Made by a program: the position numbers and the translations under genes
In this document: positions 39,111-49,240 of the stretch, piece after piece
Layout of the letters: every line of letters begins with the position of its first letter
Numbering within the stretch: position 1 is the first letter of the stretch
DNA from: Thermoplasmata archaeon
GTDB lineage: Archaea > Thermoplasmatota > Thermoplasmata > Methanomassiliicoccales > Methanomethylophilaceae
Length of the DNA: 64,000 bases
Direction: 5' to 3'
NCBI GenBank assembly: GCA_015063245.1
Contig: SUSV01000002.1
Location: 209,000 to 272,999 of the forward strand
Notes under the pieces: generated by a model
What the model saw: only the letters and a program-made list of their open reading frames with translations
What the model was told of the DNA's origin: nothing
Databases searched by the model: none

Positions 39111-40387
39111 TCGAGGGCACCTCTCATGATATCGGTATCCGGCTCCTTTCCGAACCAGAGCTTGAAAGATGCCGCACCCTGGCCGACCAGCATGTCCCTG
39201 CCATCGGCCAGCTTGCATCCTTTCGATTTCGCCATCGAGATGATAGGCGTCTCCTTTCCGTATACCATGTCGAAGACCGTCTGTCCTTCCGTCAGGACCG
39301 ATATGTCCGCAGGGTATTCCCCATCGACCAATCCGATGGGCGTGCAGTTCACGATGAGGTCGAATCCCTCGACGGATCCGTTGCAGACCTCCAGGCCGAA
39401 ATCCCTGCTGAGCTGCGATACGGTACCCTTGTTCCTTCCTGCGACGGAAGTCCTGCATCCGCTGTTGGTGAGGGTGTATGCGGCAGCCCTTGCGGCACCG
39501 CCTGAACCGAGGATGAGCGCCTTTCTATCCTTGAGCGGGGTGTTCAGCAAAGCGTACTCTATCCCGATGATATCGGTGTTGTCCCCGGTGAGCCTTCCGC
39601 CGTCGTTGACGATGGTGTTCACAGCTACCGCTTCTTCCGCAGCAGCCGAGATCCTGTCAAGGTACTGCATGATGTCCTGCTTGTACGGGATGGTGACGTT
39701 GAGCCCTCTGATATCATATCCGATCATAACATCCCTCACATGTTCCAGATCGGGGGAATCGAACACTAGATACCTTCCGTTGATGTCCGCCTCGCGCATG
39801 GCCGCGTTCTGCATCGCAGGAGATCTTGAATGGGACAGGGGATGTCCCGTGAGCCCGACGATCATGCAGTCGTCGCCAAGCTCCTCCATCTCGTCCGCGC
39901 TGAACTGACCGGGTGCGGTCGACGTCCCCGCATAACCGAAGGTGAACTCGTTGCCGAGGATCCTCTGCCTTATGCGGGTGACCTCGCCTATCTCGCCCAT
40001 GCCCAGGAGCACATGCCTCCTGTCCAGACGTCTCGATGCATCGAGTATGGAATACAGGTCTGTGAAGGACGATGCTCTGAAAGCCCCTTTCGAGATGTAC
40101 TGGTCCCCTTCCGACAGCATCCTGATTATCTCATCGGAAGAGGGCGTCCTCTCGAAGTCGTGGAACGATTTGATCCTCCTCTGGACGGTGGGGATGTCCC
40201 TCTCTCCGACATCGACCAATCCCTGGAATGAGTCCGGCACGACCGAAGGGTCCTTGCCGCATAGGGTCACGAGCGACTCCTCGCCCACGCCCTCGGGTAT
40301 CCTGTCGAAGACATCCAGACGGATCTCGTGCATCTCTGACCCTCTCCTGAGGGGGATGTCGGAACCGTATGTTGTGCAGACCCTCAT
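39107..40387 (-). CDS. Fused 3-dehydroquinate dehydratase (type I) and shikimate dehydrogenase
   Basis: The 426-aa protein has two domains. The AroD domain (about 1-170) carries EIRLDVFDRI, a likely Schiff-base Lys in YISKGAF, MGEIGEVTRI and STAPGQFSADEM. The AroE domain (about 175-426) carries VGLTGHPLSHSRSPAMQNAAM, NVTIPYK, GDNTDIIG, LILGSGGAARAA, NCTPIG and GQGAASFKLWF. It turns 3-dehydroquinate into shikimate in two steps. The arrangement parallels AroDE fusions known in plants and some bacteria. It starts 1 base after the DHQ synthase II stop. Confidence 0.93.
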   Translation of the reverse strand: MRVCTTYGSDIPLRRGSEMHEIRLDVFDRIPEGVGEESLVTLCGKDPSVVPDSFQGLVDVGERDIPTVQRRIKSFHDFERTPSSDEIIRMLSEGDQYISKGAFRASSFTDLYSILDASRRLDRRHVLLGMGEIGEVTRIRQRILGNEFTFGYAGTSTAPGQFSADEMEELGDDCMIVGLTGHPLSHSRSPAMQNAAMREADINGRYLVFDSPDLEHVRDVMIGYDIRGLNVTIPYKQDIMQYLDRISAAAEEAVAVNTIVNDGGRLTGDNTDIIGIEYALLNTPLKDRKALILGSGGAARAAAYTLTNSGCRTSVAGRNKGTVSQLSRDFGLEVCNGSVEGFDLIVNCTPIGLVDGEYPADISVLTEGQTVFDMVYGKETPIISMAKSKGCKLADGRDMLVGQGAASFKLWFGKEPDTDIMRGALE

Positions 40388-40388
40388 C

Positions 40389-41405
40389 TCACTTCTCCGC
40401 GATGGTCTCTTCGACGGCCATCCCGAAGTGCCTTCCTCCGGTGTCGACCTTCGCCAGGACCTTGTCGCCCGGAGCGATCTTCGTGACCGATTTGGCGCCG
40501 TCGGATGTGACCATCTTGATGGTCTCGGCGTTCTGGAGCATGACGGTGTATTCCCTTTTGCCGTCCGTGGCGGCAACCATGAGAAGGGGTCTCTTCTCGA
40601 CCTTGCATCTTCCCACGGAAGCGACCCTGGTGTTCCCTTCCCTGTCGCATATGAGGACGCTGTCCCCGCTCGCGATCTCCGAGAGGTATCTGGTCCCGCC
40701 TCCGGGGACCTCCATGTATGAATGTACCGCCCCGGCGTTCACTCTGAAAGGCCTGCTGGCGACGTATCCATTCTCCTCGCTCTCCGACTGGATGAGGAAG
40801 AGGCAGTTCGAGTAGGATCCGATGAGCATCCCCTCTCCGGGGACCATCATGCTGCATGTGTCTATGCACACCCTGTCGCCCATCTCCACGGCCTTGACGC
40901 TCGTGACGGTGACCTCTCTGAGGGTCTCCTTCCCGGTCGCGGCGAATGTTTCCGTGAATTTCCCTATCTTCATGGGGTCGGAGATGTCGATGACGATCCC
41001 GTCCACTCCCTTCTCCATGGTCGTCAGGAACAGCTTGCTGTTCTCCAGGTCGGATGCGACGGCGTAGACCTCGGTGGAGGTGCCGCCGAACTTGGCTATG
41101 AGGTTCTCGAGGGGAATGATGGTCCAGTCCGATGTGGTGACCATGACTCCCTTCTTCTTTCCTGCCATCGACAGGGCCTCATCCTGCGCTCCGGGGGTGT
41201 CGATGTCGATCAACGCATAATCGTCTCCGACGATCTCTCCGCCGTCGATGTAGATGGCCTCCATCTTCCCGAGCTCCTCGAAGCGCTCGTCACCCTTCCT
41301 CAGGATGAATCTGCTGACACCCGCTTCCAATCCGCAGGTGACGTATTCCTTCCTCTCTTCCGGATCTTCCGACCTGTCCGCCCTGACGATTACTGTTTTC
41401 ATCAT
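40389..41405 (-). CDS. 3-dehydroquinate synthase II (MJ1249 type)
   Basis: The 338-aa protein belongs to the archaeal enzyme that oxidatively deaminates and cyclises ADH to 3-dehydroquinate with NAD. Seen are VMVTTSDWTIIPLENLIA, GVDGIVIDI, MGDRVCIDTCSMM, GEGMLIGSYSNCLFLIQSE, FRVNAGAVHSY and GRHFGMAVEE. Start candidates are ATG 41405 and ATG 41402, just inside the overlap with the ADH synthase stop. The enzyme replaces bacterial AroB in the DAHP-independent route. Confidence 0.93.
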   Translation of the reverse strand: MMKTVIVRADRSEDPEERKEYVTCGLEAGVSRFILRKGDERFEELGKMEAIYIDGGEIVGDDYALIDIDTPGAQDEALSMAGKKKGVMVTTSDWTIIPLENLIAKFGGTSTEVYAVASDLENSKLFLTTMEKGVDGIVIDISDPMKIGKFTETFAATGKETLREVTVTSVKAVEMGDRVCIDTCSMMVPGEGMLIGSYSNCLFLIQSESEENGYVASRPFRVNAGAVHSYMEVPGGGTRYLSEIASGDSVLICDREGNTRVASVGRCKVEKRPLLMVAATDGKREYTVMLQNAETIKMVTSDGAKSVTKIAPGDKVLAKVDTGGRHFGMAVEETIAEK

Positions 41406-41407
41406 AA

Positions 41408-42202
41408 TCACTGAATGAATTTGGCAGCCTCTTCGACGGAGAATCCGTCGAGGACTATGCTTGAGATCGCCTTGGTGATTCCCATGACGTTCTTGTTCTG
41501 GAAGACGTTTCTTCCGATGGACACCCCGTGTCCCCCGGCCTCGATGGAGTCATGGACCATGGTCAGTATATCCATGTCGGAATCCATCTTGGGTCCTCCG
41601 GCGATGACGACAGGCGCCAGAGAGCCTCTGCAGACCTCCCTGAACGAGTCGATGTCGCCTGTGTAGCTGACCTTGACGATGTCCGCACCGATCTCGGCGG
41701 ACGCTCTGGCGCAGTGGGCGATCGCATCGGGGTCGAACGAGTTCCTGATCTCGGGTCCGCGGGGGTAGGCCATGATGATGAGGGGCATTCCCCAGTCGGT
41801 ACACTGCTCGGAGATGTGTCCGGCCTGCTCGAGCATGGATGGCTCGTCCTCCGATCCGAAGTTGATGTGGATCGAGACGGCATCGGCACCGTACTTGATG
41901 GCCTCCTCGATGCTGGTGATCTGGACCTTGCTGTTCCTGTTCGGTCCGAGGTCGGTGGATGCGGAAAGGTGCATGATCAGACCGACATCCCTTCCGGACT
42001 GACGGTAAGAGTATCTGATGAGTCCCTTGTGCATGAGGACAGCCGTCGCTCCTCCGTTGGACACGTCGTCGACCGTCTTCCTCATGTCGATAAGTCCGCT
42101 GACCGGTCCGACCGAGATGCCGTGGTCCATTGGTACGATGACTGCGTTCCCGGTCTTCCTGTCTGTGATCCTTTCCATACGAATGCTTTTTCCATACATC
42201 AT
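41408..42202 (-). CDS. 2-amino-3,7-dideoxy-D-threo-hept-6-ulosonate (ADH) synthase, MJ0400 type
   Basis: The 264-aa class I aldolase-fold protein has VIVPMDHGISVGPV, TAVLMHKGLIR, DAVSIHINFGSEDE and a likely Schiff-base Lys in VKVSYTGD, followed by VVIAGGPK. It condenses 6-deoxy-5-ketofructose-1-phosphate with aspartate semialdehyde, the archaeal entry to aromatics. It is the first gene of the operon to chorismate. Its promoter (A/T-rich, about 42222-42240) predicts an almost leaderless mRNA. Confidence 0.92.
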   Translation of the reverse strand: MMYGKSIRMERITDRKTGNAVIVPMDHGISVGPVSGLIDMRKTVDDVSNGGATAVLMHKGLIRYSYRQSGRDVGLIMHLSASTDLGPNRNSKVQITSIEEAIKYGADAVSIHINFGSEDEPSMLEQAGHISEQCTDWGMPLIIMAYPRGPEIRNSFDPDAIAHCARASAEIGADIVKVSYTGDIDSFREVCRGSLAPVVIAGGPKMDSDMDILTMVHDSIEAGGHGVSIGRNVFQNKNVMGITKAISSIVLDGFSVEEAAKFIQ

Positions 42203-42221
42203 GGCGATGCCTCTCCAACCT

Positions 42222-42240
42222 GTTTATTTTTATTATTAAT
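42222..42240 (-). promoter_or_regulatory. Promoter of the ADH synthase - aroC operon
   Basis: The minus strand reads attaataataaaaataaac (42240-42222), centred about 27 bases before ATG 42202. It overlaps the end of tyrA. Confidence 0.55.
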
Positions 42241-43295
42241 TAAATTGACTCAAAGTATTTTCTACCTGCGTTCATCATCGAAATGAATCCTTCTGGGTCA
42301 TCGCTCAGGGAGTTCCTCTTGAGCTCCTCCACCGTCTGGCTGAACAGGTCCCACATCTCGTCCCTGTGGGCGTTGAGATGTTGGATCTCGTAGTACAGCA
42401 TCGGGTCCTCCGACGCGACCGACATATTGGTGTCGAGACCCTTGTTGAATGTCGTCGAGGATACCGTCCTCAAATCATCGAACGTGAAACCGCTCCTCTC
42501 GAGGACGGTGAACAGCGCGATATTGACCGCATGGGTGAGCCCGAGTACGAAGGACATATACTCGTCGTGCTCCGAGATGTCCATGACCCTGATGTTCCCT
42601 CCCCTGTCGTCGAAGATCTCCTTCGTCTCATCCACAGCTTTCTCACAGCCGCAGTCGCATATGATCAGGTTCCTTCCGTACATCGATGTCGCCGAAGGGC
42701 CGAACATGGGGTGGATCGAGCAGACCTTCCTGGTCTTCGCCATGGAGGTGAGCTGACCGATCAGCGGCGTCTTCAGGGATGTGAGGTCGAATATGAGCGC
42801 ATCCTTCCTGCAGATCCTGTCGAGTTCCGTCAGGATTGAGCAGGTGAGATGGATAGGGACGGATACGATGACTATGTCGCAATCCTTGCAGTCCTCGATG
42901 GTAAGCCCGTTGTCCGCTGCCGGATCTATGATGATCACGGAATGTCCGGATTCCTTCATGAGGGCCGCCGTCCAGGCACCCATTTTCCCGGCACCTCCGA
43001 TGATGGCGACCTTCTTGGATTCCATAGGCTTGGGCAGGCTCGCCTCTGCATCCACGGCTTCCTTGATGAGTGCTGTCGATACCGATCTCATGACCTCCTC
43101 GCTGAGTCCGTAACGTGCACCTGTTTCAGTGTATCTGGCTATTACCTTGGATTCCACCTCGGTGTTGCGTACCGGGAGGGAGTTCTCCCTCTTGTACTCA
43201 CCTACCTGCTCGGCAAGTTCAGTGCGTTCGGAGATGAGCTTGATTATCTCCTCGTCCCTTTTGCGGATCTCGTTTCTCAGCGTCTCTAGGTCCAT
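42240..43295 (-). CDS. tyrA: Chorismate mutase / prephenate dehydrogenase
   Basis: The 351-aa bifunctional protein has an AroQ-type mutase domain (residues 1-90: LRNEIRKRDEEIIKLISER, AEQVGEYKRE) and a Rossmann dehydrogenase domain starting at VAIIGGAGKMGAW (about 97-110), with VSVPIHLT and SIHPMFGPS. It turns chorismate into prephenate and then hydroxyphenylpyruvate for tyrosine. Its mutase domain can also supply prephenate to the PheA-like protein. It has its own promoter region with an inverted repeat. Confidence 0.94.
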   Translation of the reverse strand: MDLETLRNEIRKRDEEIIKLISERTELAEQVGEYKRENSLPVRNTEVESKVIARYTETGARYGLSEEVMRSVSTALIKEAVDAEASLPKPMESKKVAIIGGAGKMGAWTAALMKESGHSVIIIDPAADNGLTIEDCKDCDIVIVSVPIHLTCSILTELDRICRKDALIFDLTSLKTPLIGQLTSMAKTRKVCSIHPMFGPSATSMYGRNLIICDCGCEKAVDETKEIFDDRGGNIRVMDISEHDEYMSFVLGLTHAVNIALFTVLERSGFTFDDLRTVSSTTFNKGLDTNMSVASEDPMLYYEIQHLNAHRDEMWDLFSQTVEELKRNSLSDDPEGFISMMNAGRKYFESI

Positions 43296-43340
43296 CGAAT
43301 CACTCTATGGGTGGTCAAGTCCTTTAATCTTTTAGCGGAC

Positions 43341-43365
43341 TACCGTGCTACATGTTAACACGGTA
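43341..43365. promoter_or_regulatory. Inverted repeat in the tyrA promoter region
   Basis: taccgtg (43341-43347) and cacggta (43359-43365) are exact complements 11 bases apart, between a TATA-like tcatatag (about 43374-43367, minus strand) and the tyrA start. It is a likely operator for aromatic amino acid control. It differs from the TACA/TGTA boxes of the trp genes. Confidence 0.5.
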
Positions 43366-43390
43366 CACTATATGAACATTAGGGTATAAG

Positions 43391-43409
43391 GAAAACCCCC
43401 TTTCGGGGG
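43391..43409 (-). terminator. Terminator of trpB2
   Basis: On the minus strand ggggg of plus 43405-43409 reads as ccccc, loops through gaaa and pairs with plus 43396-43400, then runs into tttt. It lies 9-27 bases past the trpB2 stop. Confidence 0.65.
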
Positions 43410-43417
43410 AAAGATTT

Positions 43418-44749
43418 TCACTGGTGGATATCGGAGGATGGGAGTGTTCCGTCCATGTACTGTTCGTATCCGTAGAGGTCGAGCAGTCCGTGTCCCGAGA
43501 GGCAGAAGACTATGGTCTTCTCCTCATTCTTTGCTTTCGCATCCAGAGCGAGGTCGATAGCTCCCTTCAGTGCGTGGCAGGACTCGGGTGCGGGGATGAT
43601 TCCCTCGGTCCTTGCGAACAGGAGTCCGGCCTCGAAGGTCTGCGTCTGGTCATAGGATCTGGCGGAGAGCAGCCCAGTGTTGTATGCCGCGGATACCAGG
43701 GGTGACATACCGTGGTACCTGAGCCCTCCGGCATGGATCTCGTTGGGGATGAACTCGCTTCCCAGCGTGTACATCATCAGGAGAGGGGTGAATCCTCCGG
43801 TGTCACCGAAGTCGTACTTGAACTGTCCCTCGGTCAGACTGGGGGCTGCCTTGGGTTCCACAGCGACGAACTGCGTTTCCTTGAAGCCCTCTCCGCGGAT
43901 CTTCTTTCCCATCATGGGGAAGCACATTCCTCCGAAGTTGGATCCTCCTCCGGTGCATGCGACGACGTAGTCGGGCTCGATCTCCCCGATCTCCATCTGC
44001 TGCATCGTCTCCAGACCGATCACGGTCTGGTGGAGCATGACGTGGTTGAGCACGCTTCCCAGCGAATAGTTGGTTCCGGGGTCCTTGGCCGCCAGCTCGC
44101 AAGCCTCGGATATGGCGATTCCCAGGGATCCGGTGGTCTCGGGATGCTCCTTGAGGATCTTCCTTCCGAATTCGGTGTACTCGCTCGGCGATGCGTAGAT
44201 CTTCGCACCGTATGTGTTGATGATGGTCTTCCTCAGGGGTTTCGCCATGTAGCTTCCCTTGACCATGAACACGGTAGTGTCGAGGTCGTAGAGGTTCGAT
44301 ACCATCGCAAGAGCCGTTCCCCACTGTCCAGCTCCCGTCTCGGTAGTCAGTGTGTGGATACCTGCCTCGGCGTTGTAGTACGCCTGTGCCAATGCGGTGT
44401 TTCCCTTATGGCTTCCGAGAGGACTCATGTCCTCCCTTTTGAAGTAGATCTTCGCGGGAGTCTTCAGGTATCTCTCGAGCCTGTATGCCCTCTGGAGAGG
44501 TGCCGGCCTGTTGAGGTAGATGAGGTTGTCGCGGACCTCCTCGGGGATATCGATGTATCTCTCCGTGGAGCCTTCCTGCCTGATGATCTCCTTACAGAAT
44601 ATGGGTTCGAAATCGGAGGGCTTGGCGACCTCCCCGGTTCCGGGATTGAGCGGGGGCTTGAGGTCGGGGATGTCCGCAGCCAGGTTGTACCATCTCTTGG
44701 GGATGTCCTCTGGCGACAGATTGATTCTTGCGTCTTTCGGTATTGCCAT
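43418..44749 (-). CDS. trpB2: Tryptophan synthase beta chain, TrpB2 type
   Basis: The 443-aa PLP enzyme has the longer N-terminus typical of TrpB2 (RINLSPEDIPKRWYNLAADIPDL). The cofactor Lys is in PLGSHKGNTALAQAYY, with ETGAGQWGTALA, CTGGGSNFGG and the SGHGLLDL ending. TrpB2 forms Trp from indole and serine without tight TrpA contact. It is transcribed separately from trpEGDCFBA, about 100 bases downstream of trpA, under TACA/TGTA boxes. Having both TrpB types allows indole salvage. Confidence 0.93.
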   Translation of the reverse strand: MAIPKDARINLSPEDIPKRWYNLAADIPDLKPPLNPGTGEVAKPSDFEPIFCKEIIRQEGSTERYIDIPEEVRDNLIYLNRPAPLQRAYRLERYLKTPAKIYFKREDMSPLGSHKGNTALAQAYYNAEAGIHTLTTETGAGQWGTALAMVSNLYDLDTTVFMVKGSYMAKPLRKTIINTYGAKIYASPSEYTEFGRKILKEHPETTGSLGIAISEACELAAKDPGTNYSLGSVLNHVMLHQTVIGLETMQQMEIGEIEPDYVVACTGGGSNFGGMCFPMMGKKIRGEGFKETQFVAVEPKAAPSLTEGQFKYDFGDTGGFTPLLMMYTLGSEFIPNEIHAGGLRYHGMSPLVSAAYNTGLLSARSYDQTQTFEAGLLFARTEGIIPAPESCHALKGAIDLALDAKAKNEEKTIVFCLSGHGLLDLYGYEQYMDGTLPSSDIHQ

Positions 44750-44765
44750 GATTCTGTGTCAAATA

Positions 44766-44831
44766 TGTACTATATTTAATCATTATGTTCATTGATGAAC
44801 TATAACATACACTATGTACATTTTTGGTACA
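44766..44831. promoter_or_regulatory. Operator region of trpB2
   Basis: The 107-base gap between trpA and trpB2 holds several candidate sites. They are TGTAC (44766-44770), a perfect gttcat-tg-atgaac inverted repeat (44787-44800), TACA-cta-TGTA (44808-44818) and a further GTACA (44827-44831). TGTACA-type boxes are known targets of the archaeal Trp regulator TrpY, so trpB2 probably belongs to the same regulon as trpE. Confidence 0.55.
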
Positions 44832-44856
44832 TTATTGGCCGCAACAGCAAGAGGTT

Positions 44857-45633
44857 TCAAAGGTCCTTTATCGCGTCTTTCATCGATTTCACGAAATCCC
44901 CGACTGGTCCTGCGGATCTCCTTCCATGCTCAGCGACTATCCTGACGATTCCGCTTCCAACGATCGCACCGTCGGATATCGATGCCATCTTGCGGCACTG
45001 CTCCGGATTGGAGATCCCGAATCCGATGGCTACCGGGATGTCCGTGTTCTCCCTTATGACCTTGATGATCGGTTCGAGATCGGTAGAGATGTCGTTCCTG
45101 ACCCCTGTCACACCCAGCGAGGACACCAGATAGATGAATCCGCTCGCCTCGCTTGCGATCTTGGCGATCCTGTCCTCGGAAGTGGGGGCTATCATGGAGA
45201 TGGGGTCTATGCCGTGGGCAAGGCAGATGAATTCGAAGTCATCCCTCTCCTCATAGGGAACATCTGGGAGGATGAGTCCGGAGATTCCGGCCTCCTGGGC
45301 CTTTATGCAGAATCTCTCCACGCCGTAATGGAAGACGACGTTCGCGTATGTCATATACAGCATCGGAACATCGATCTCCTTCTTCAGGTCCTTCGTGAAG
45401 GCGAATATGTCGTCGGTGGTCACACCGCCGTCTAATGCCCTCTTGTCAGCCTCCATGATTACAGGCCCCTCGGCGGTGGGGTCCGAGAACGGGATCCCCA
45501 GCTCGATAAGGTCGCATCCGTTCTCGACCATCGCTTTGACGACCTCTCTGGTGGTGTCGAGGTCCGGATCCCCGCATGTGACGAATCCGATGAACGCCTT
45601 TCCGTGGTCGAAGGCTTTATGGAGATCACTCAT
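44857..45633 (-). CDS. trpA: Tryptophan synthase alpha chain
   Basis: The 258-aa TIM barrel has [10 protein letters not shown], the catalytic Glu in [28 protein letters not shown] and [12 protein letters not shown]. It splits indole-3-glycerol phosphate to indole. ATG 45633 (MSDLHKAF) overlaps the trpB stop by 8 bases; the longer frame back to 45672 is trpB sequence in another frame. Last gene of trpEGDCFBA. Confidence 0.94.
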   Translation of the reverse strand: MSDLHKAFDHGKAFIGFVTCGDPDLDTTREVVKAMVENGCDLIELGIPFSDPTAEGPVIMEADKRALDGGVTTDDIFAFTKDLKKEIDVPMLYMTYANVVFHYGVERFCIKAQEAGISGLILPDVPYEERDDFEFICLAHGIDPISMIAPTSEDRIAKIASEASGFIYLVSSLGVTGVRNDISTDLEPIIKVIRENTDIPVAIGFGISNPEQCRKMASISDGAIVGSGIVRIVAEHGRRSAGPVGDFVKSMKDAIKDL

Positions 45634-46816
45634 GGAGATCCTCTCCCCTGTATCTTGCGATTGCAGCCACATCCTTGTCGCCGCGTCCAGACACGGTTAC
45701 GACGATGATCTTGTCTTTGCCCATCTCTGGCGCCACCTTCATGGCGTATGCGAGGGCATGAGACGATTCGATAGCTGGAATGATCCCCTCGCATCTCGAT
45801 ACGTATTCGAATGCCTGGACGGCCTCCTCGTCGGTGATTGCGACATACTTCGCCCTTCCGATGTCGTTGAGCCATGCATGCTCGGGGCCGATGCCCGGAT
45901 AGTCGAGACCGGCCGATATGGAGTAGACGGGTGCTATCTGCCCGTACTCGTTCTGGCAGAAGTATGATTTCATACCATGGAATATCCCGACCGAACCAGT
46001 GTTGATGGTTGCTGCGGTCTCCGGTGTGTCGATCCCTTTCCCTGCAGCCTCCGCCCCGACGAGCTCGACATCCTCGTCTCCGATGAAGTCGTAGAACGTT
46101 CCGATGGCATTGGATCCTCCCCCTACGCATGCGATGAGCGTGTCGGGGAGTCTCCCCTCCTTCTCCATGATCTGCTGCCTGATCTCCTTACCGATGACCG
46201 ATTGGAAGTCCCTGACGATGGTCGGGAATGGGTGGGGGCCCATGACCGAGCCGAGGCAGTAGTGGGTGTCCGATATGCGGGAGGTCCATTCCCTCATGCA
46301 TTCCGACACCGCATCCTTCAGAGTGCCAGTGCCTGTGGGCACCCCCCTGACCTCGGCGCCGAGTAGGCGCATGCGGTAGACGTTGAGCTTCTGCCTCTCC
46401 ATGTCCTCAACACCCATGAACACCAGGCATTCCATCCCGAGGAGCGCCGCAGCCGTCGCAGTGGCGACACCGTGCTGCCCCGCACCGGTCTCGGCGATGA
46501 GACGGGTCTTACCCATCTTCTTGGCGAGTAAAGCCTGCCCGAGGACATTGTTGATCTTGTGAGCTCCGGTATGGTTGAGGTCCTCCCTCTTGAAGTAGAT
46601 CTTCGCACCGCCGAGCTCTGACGTCATCTTCTTCGCGAAGTACAGCCTGCTTGGCCTGTTGGCGTATTCGTTGAGGAGTTCCTTCAGTTCCTTCTGGAAT
46701 TCGGGATCATCCTTGTATCTGTTGTACGCCTCTTCTAATTCTATGACCGCGTTCATCAGGGTCTCAGGCATGTACTGTCCGCCGTATTCTCCGAATCTTC
46801 CGTTCGGGTTCGTCAT
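45626..46816 (-). CDS. trpB: Tryptophan synthase beta chain, TrpB1 type
   Basis: The 396-aa protein begins [16 protein letters not shown], as TrpB1 does. The PLP Lys is in [17 protein letters not shown], with [22 protein letters not shown] and the GRGDKD ending. The start at ATG 46816 is preferred to ATG 46840, because a strong GGGAGG lies 6-11 bases before it. It pairs with TrpA. Confidence 0.95.
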   Translation of the reverse strand: MTNPNGRFGEYGGQYMPETLMNAVIELEEAYNRYKDDPEFQKELKELLNEYANRPSRLYFAKKMTSELGGAKIYFKREDLNHTGAHKINNVLGQALLAKKMGKTRLIAETGAGQHGVATATAAALLGMECLVFMGVEDMERQKLNVYRMRLLGAEVRGVPTGTGTLKDAVSECMREWTSRISDTHYCLGSVMGPHPFPTIVRDFQSVIGKEIRQQIMEKEGRLPDTLIACVGGGSNAIGTFYDFIGDEDVELVGAEAAGKGIDTPETAATINTGSVGIFHGMKSYFCQNEYGQIAPVYSISAGLDYPGIGPEHAWLNDIGRAKYVAITDEEAVQAFEYVSRCEGIIPAIESSHALAYAMKVAPEMGKDKIIVVTVSGRGDKDVAAIARYRGEDLHE

Positions 46817-46836
46817 GTTATTCCTCCCAATCGGGG

Positions 46837-47439
46837 TCATTCAGCGGACCCCACCGCTTCCATGAACCGTCTCATTTTCTCGGGGTCCTTCACCCCGTTG
46901 CTCTCGATCCCCGAGCTGACGTCGACAGCGTAGGGGTGCAGCCTGCTCACCGCTTCCCCGACGTTTTCTGGATTAAGACCGCCGGCCAGGAAATACGGGC
47001 GGCCGACATTCTCCAGAACCGACCAGTTGAATGTCCTGCCCTCTCCTGTACCTCCGTCGAACATGATGTAGTCGGCCTCCGTGGTGGCCGCCAATTGGGC
47101 ATCCTCGGCGCTCCCGATCCTGAATGCGCGGATGACGGACATGCCTGTCCTGCTCTGGATCCTCTTCACGAACGATTCGTTCTCGCTGCCGTGGAGCTGG
47201 ATGCGGTTTATGCATCCTGTCTTGGCCACCCCCACAATTTCCTCGAAGGATGCATTCAGGAATACCCCCACCCTCTTGATCGAGCGGTCTAGTCCATGTG
47301 AGAGCTCGATGGCCTCGTCGACCGTCACGAACCTCCTGCTCTTGTTCCAGAAAACGAATCCGATGAAATCCGGATGGCAGCTGTTCGCAGCCGCTATGTC
47401 CTCCGGCCTGGAGAGTCCGCAGAACTTCACGAGCGTCAT
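46837..47439 (-). CDS. trpF: Phosphoribosylanthranilate isomerase
   Basis: The 200-aa barrel has [12 protein letters not shown] with the catalytic Cys, [33 protein letters not shown] and VDVSSGIES. It overlaps trpC by 4 bases. The separate gene shows that TrpF is not fused to TrpC here. Confidence 0.94.
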   Translation of the reverse strand: MTLVKFCGLSRPEDIAAANSCHPDFIGFVFWNKSRRFVTVDEAIELSHGLDRSIKRVGVFLNASFEEIVGVAKTGCINRIQLHGSENESFVKRIQSRTGMSVIRAFRIGSAEDAQLAATTEADYIMFDGGTGEGRTFNWSVLENVGRPYFLAGGLNPENVGEAVSRLHPYAVDVSSGIESNGVKDPEKMRRFMEAVGSAE

Positions 47440-48227
47440 GCGAAGCCCCTCAGCTCATCTAGCTTCTGTTTCTTGTCCTTGGACCTCATGAGTGTCTCCC
47501 CGATGAGGACCGCATCGACCCCTGCCTTCTCCAGCATTTCGACATCCTCACGTGTCCCGATACCGCTCTCCGCGACGAAAAGGGTTCCCATCGGAATCTT
47601 GTTCCTCAGGGCGATGCTGTTCCTGATATCGACTGTGAAATCCTTCAGGTCGCGGTTGTTCACGCCTATGACCCTTGCACCGCGCTCCGCCGCGACCCTG
47701 ATCTCGGATGCATCATGCACCTCGCATAGCGCCGACATGCCCAAGCCATGGCAGATCCTGATGAAACGTCCGAGCTCCTCGGGCGACAGGATCGAGACTA
47801 TGAGCAGTACTGCGGATGCCCCAAGGGTCTTCGCCTCGTAGATCATGTACTCGTCCACGATGAAGTCCTTCCTCAGGCAGGGTATGCCTACGCTGTCGGA
47901 GATCTCCTTTAGGAATCTCCTCTCTCCGAGGAACATCGTCGGTTCCGTCAGGACCGAAATGGCCGATGCTCCTGCGGCCTCATACTCCTTGGCGATCTCG
48001 AGGTAAGGGAAATCCTCCGAGATCATGCCTTTCGAAGGGGATGCCCTCTTGCACTCACAAATGAATGAGATGCCATCTTCCCTGAGAGCCTCCTCGAAGG
48101 GGAATCCCGTGTCGCAGTCCATGCTGTTGGCTGCTTTCATCATCTCTGTCAGGGATACTATCTTCTTAGAGTCCTGGACGCGTATCTTCGCCGAATCGGC
48201 CAGCTTTCTGAGGATGTTCTCGGTCAT
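47436..48227 (-). CDS. trpC: Indole-3-glycerol phosphate synthase
   Basis: The 263-aa barrel has [17 protein letters not shown] with the catalytic Lys, [44 protein letters not shown] and [11 protein letters not shown]. It overlaps trpD by 4 bases on one side and trpF by 4 bases on the other. Confidence 0.94.
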   Translation of the reverse strand: MTENILRKLADSAKIRVQDSKKIVSLTEMMKAANSMDCDTGFPFEEALREDGISFICECKRASPSKGMISEDFPYLEIAKEYEAAGASAISVLTEPTMFLGERRFLKEISDSVGIPCLRKDFIVDEYMIYEAKTLGASAVLLIVSILSPEELGRFIRICHGLGMSALCEVHDASEIRVAAERGARVIGVNNRDLKDFTVDIRNSIALRNKIPMGTLFVAESGIGTREDVEMLEKAGVDAVLIGETLMRSKDKKQKLDELRGFA

Positions 48228-49240
48228 TGGTTGGAGGCCGTCCTGAATCTCTCCAGCTGTTCAAGAGCCTTTCCGTCACCGATGAGCTTGTCCGCCAGTT
48301 CGATACCGTCCCTCAGATCCGACGCCTTGCCGCCTGCATAGAGTCCCGCTGCAGAGTTGAGGAGCACCGCATCGTATCTGGGCCCCTTCTTCCCCGAGAG
48401 GATGCCTATGGTTATCTCGGCATTCTCCTCCGGAGTGCCTCCGAGCATGTCGGATTTCCTGCATCTCTTGATACCGAGTTCTTCCGGTGCTACAACGAAC
48501 GATTCGAATCTGTCCCCGTCGACCGTGCACACGGTGTTGGGGGCGCTGCAGGAGAGCTCGTCGAGACAGTCCTGCCCATGGGCGACGACACCTTTCTTCA
48601 CCCCGAGGTTGGAAAGGACGTGCGCCAGAGGCTCGACCAGGGCCTCATCATACACCCCCAGGACCTGGTAGGTCGGGGAGGCAGGATTGGTGAGCGGGCC
48701 GAGGATGTTGAACACCGTACGGAATCCAAGCTCCTTCCTGATTGGTGCCACGTACTTCATCGCGGAATGGTACTCCTGAGCGAAGAGGAAGCACATGCCG
48801 GGGTCGTCCAGGAGTTCGACGGCTTTCTCAGGCTTCTGCCTGATGTTGACTCCCAAGGCCTCGAGGCAATCGGCGGCGCCGGATTTGGAGGATGCCGCGC
48901 GGTTGCCGTGCTTCGCGACCTTGATCCCGGAGGATGCGATGACGAAGGATGATGTAGTGGAGATGTTGAACGTGTTCGAATGGTCCCCGCCGGTACCGAC
49001 GATGTCCAGGACGTCGTAGGGATGATCGAAGGTCAGCGCATGGCCTCTCATCGCTGCCGCGCATCCGAAGATCTCCGCTTCTGTCTCCGATCTGGTGTTC
49101 TTGGTGGTCAGTGCCGCGAGGAATGCCGCATTCTGTGTGCTGGTCGTCTCCCCGCTCATGATCTCGTTCATGACGGTGAACGCTTCGTCGTAGGTAAGGT
49201 CTCCTTTGTTGACCAGTTTGATTATGGCTTCTCTTATCAT
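48224..49240 (-). CDS. trpD: Anthranilate phosphoribosyltransferase
   Basis: The 338-aa protein has the PRPP and anthranilate sites [42 protein letters not shown] and [11 protein letters not shown]. The start is ATG 49240, overlapping the trpG stop by 4 bases; the longer frame is trpG read out of frame. Confidence 0.94.
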   Translation of the reverse strand: MIREAIIKLVNKGDLTYDEAFTVMNEIMSGETTSTQNAAFLAALTTKNTRSETEAEIFGCAAAMRGHALTFDHPYDVLDIVGTGGDHSNTFNISTTSSFVIASSGIKVAKHGNRAASSKSGAADCLEALGVNIRQKPEKAVELLDDPGMCFLFAQEYHSAMKYVAPIRKELGFRTVFNILGPLTNPASPTYQVLGVYDEALVEPLAHVLSNLGVKKGVVAHGQDCLDELSCSAPNTVCTVDGDRFESFVVAPEELGIKRCRKSDMLGGTPEENAEITIGILSGKKGPRYDAVLLNSAAGLYAGGKASDLRDGIELADKLIGDGKALEQLERFRTASNQ

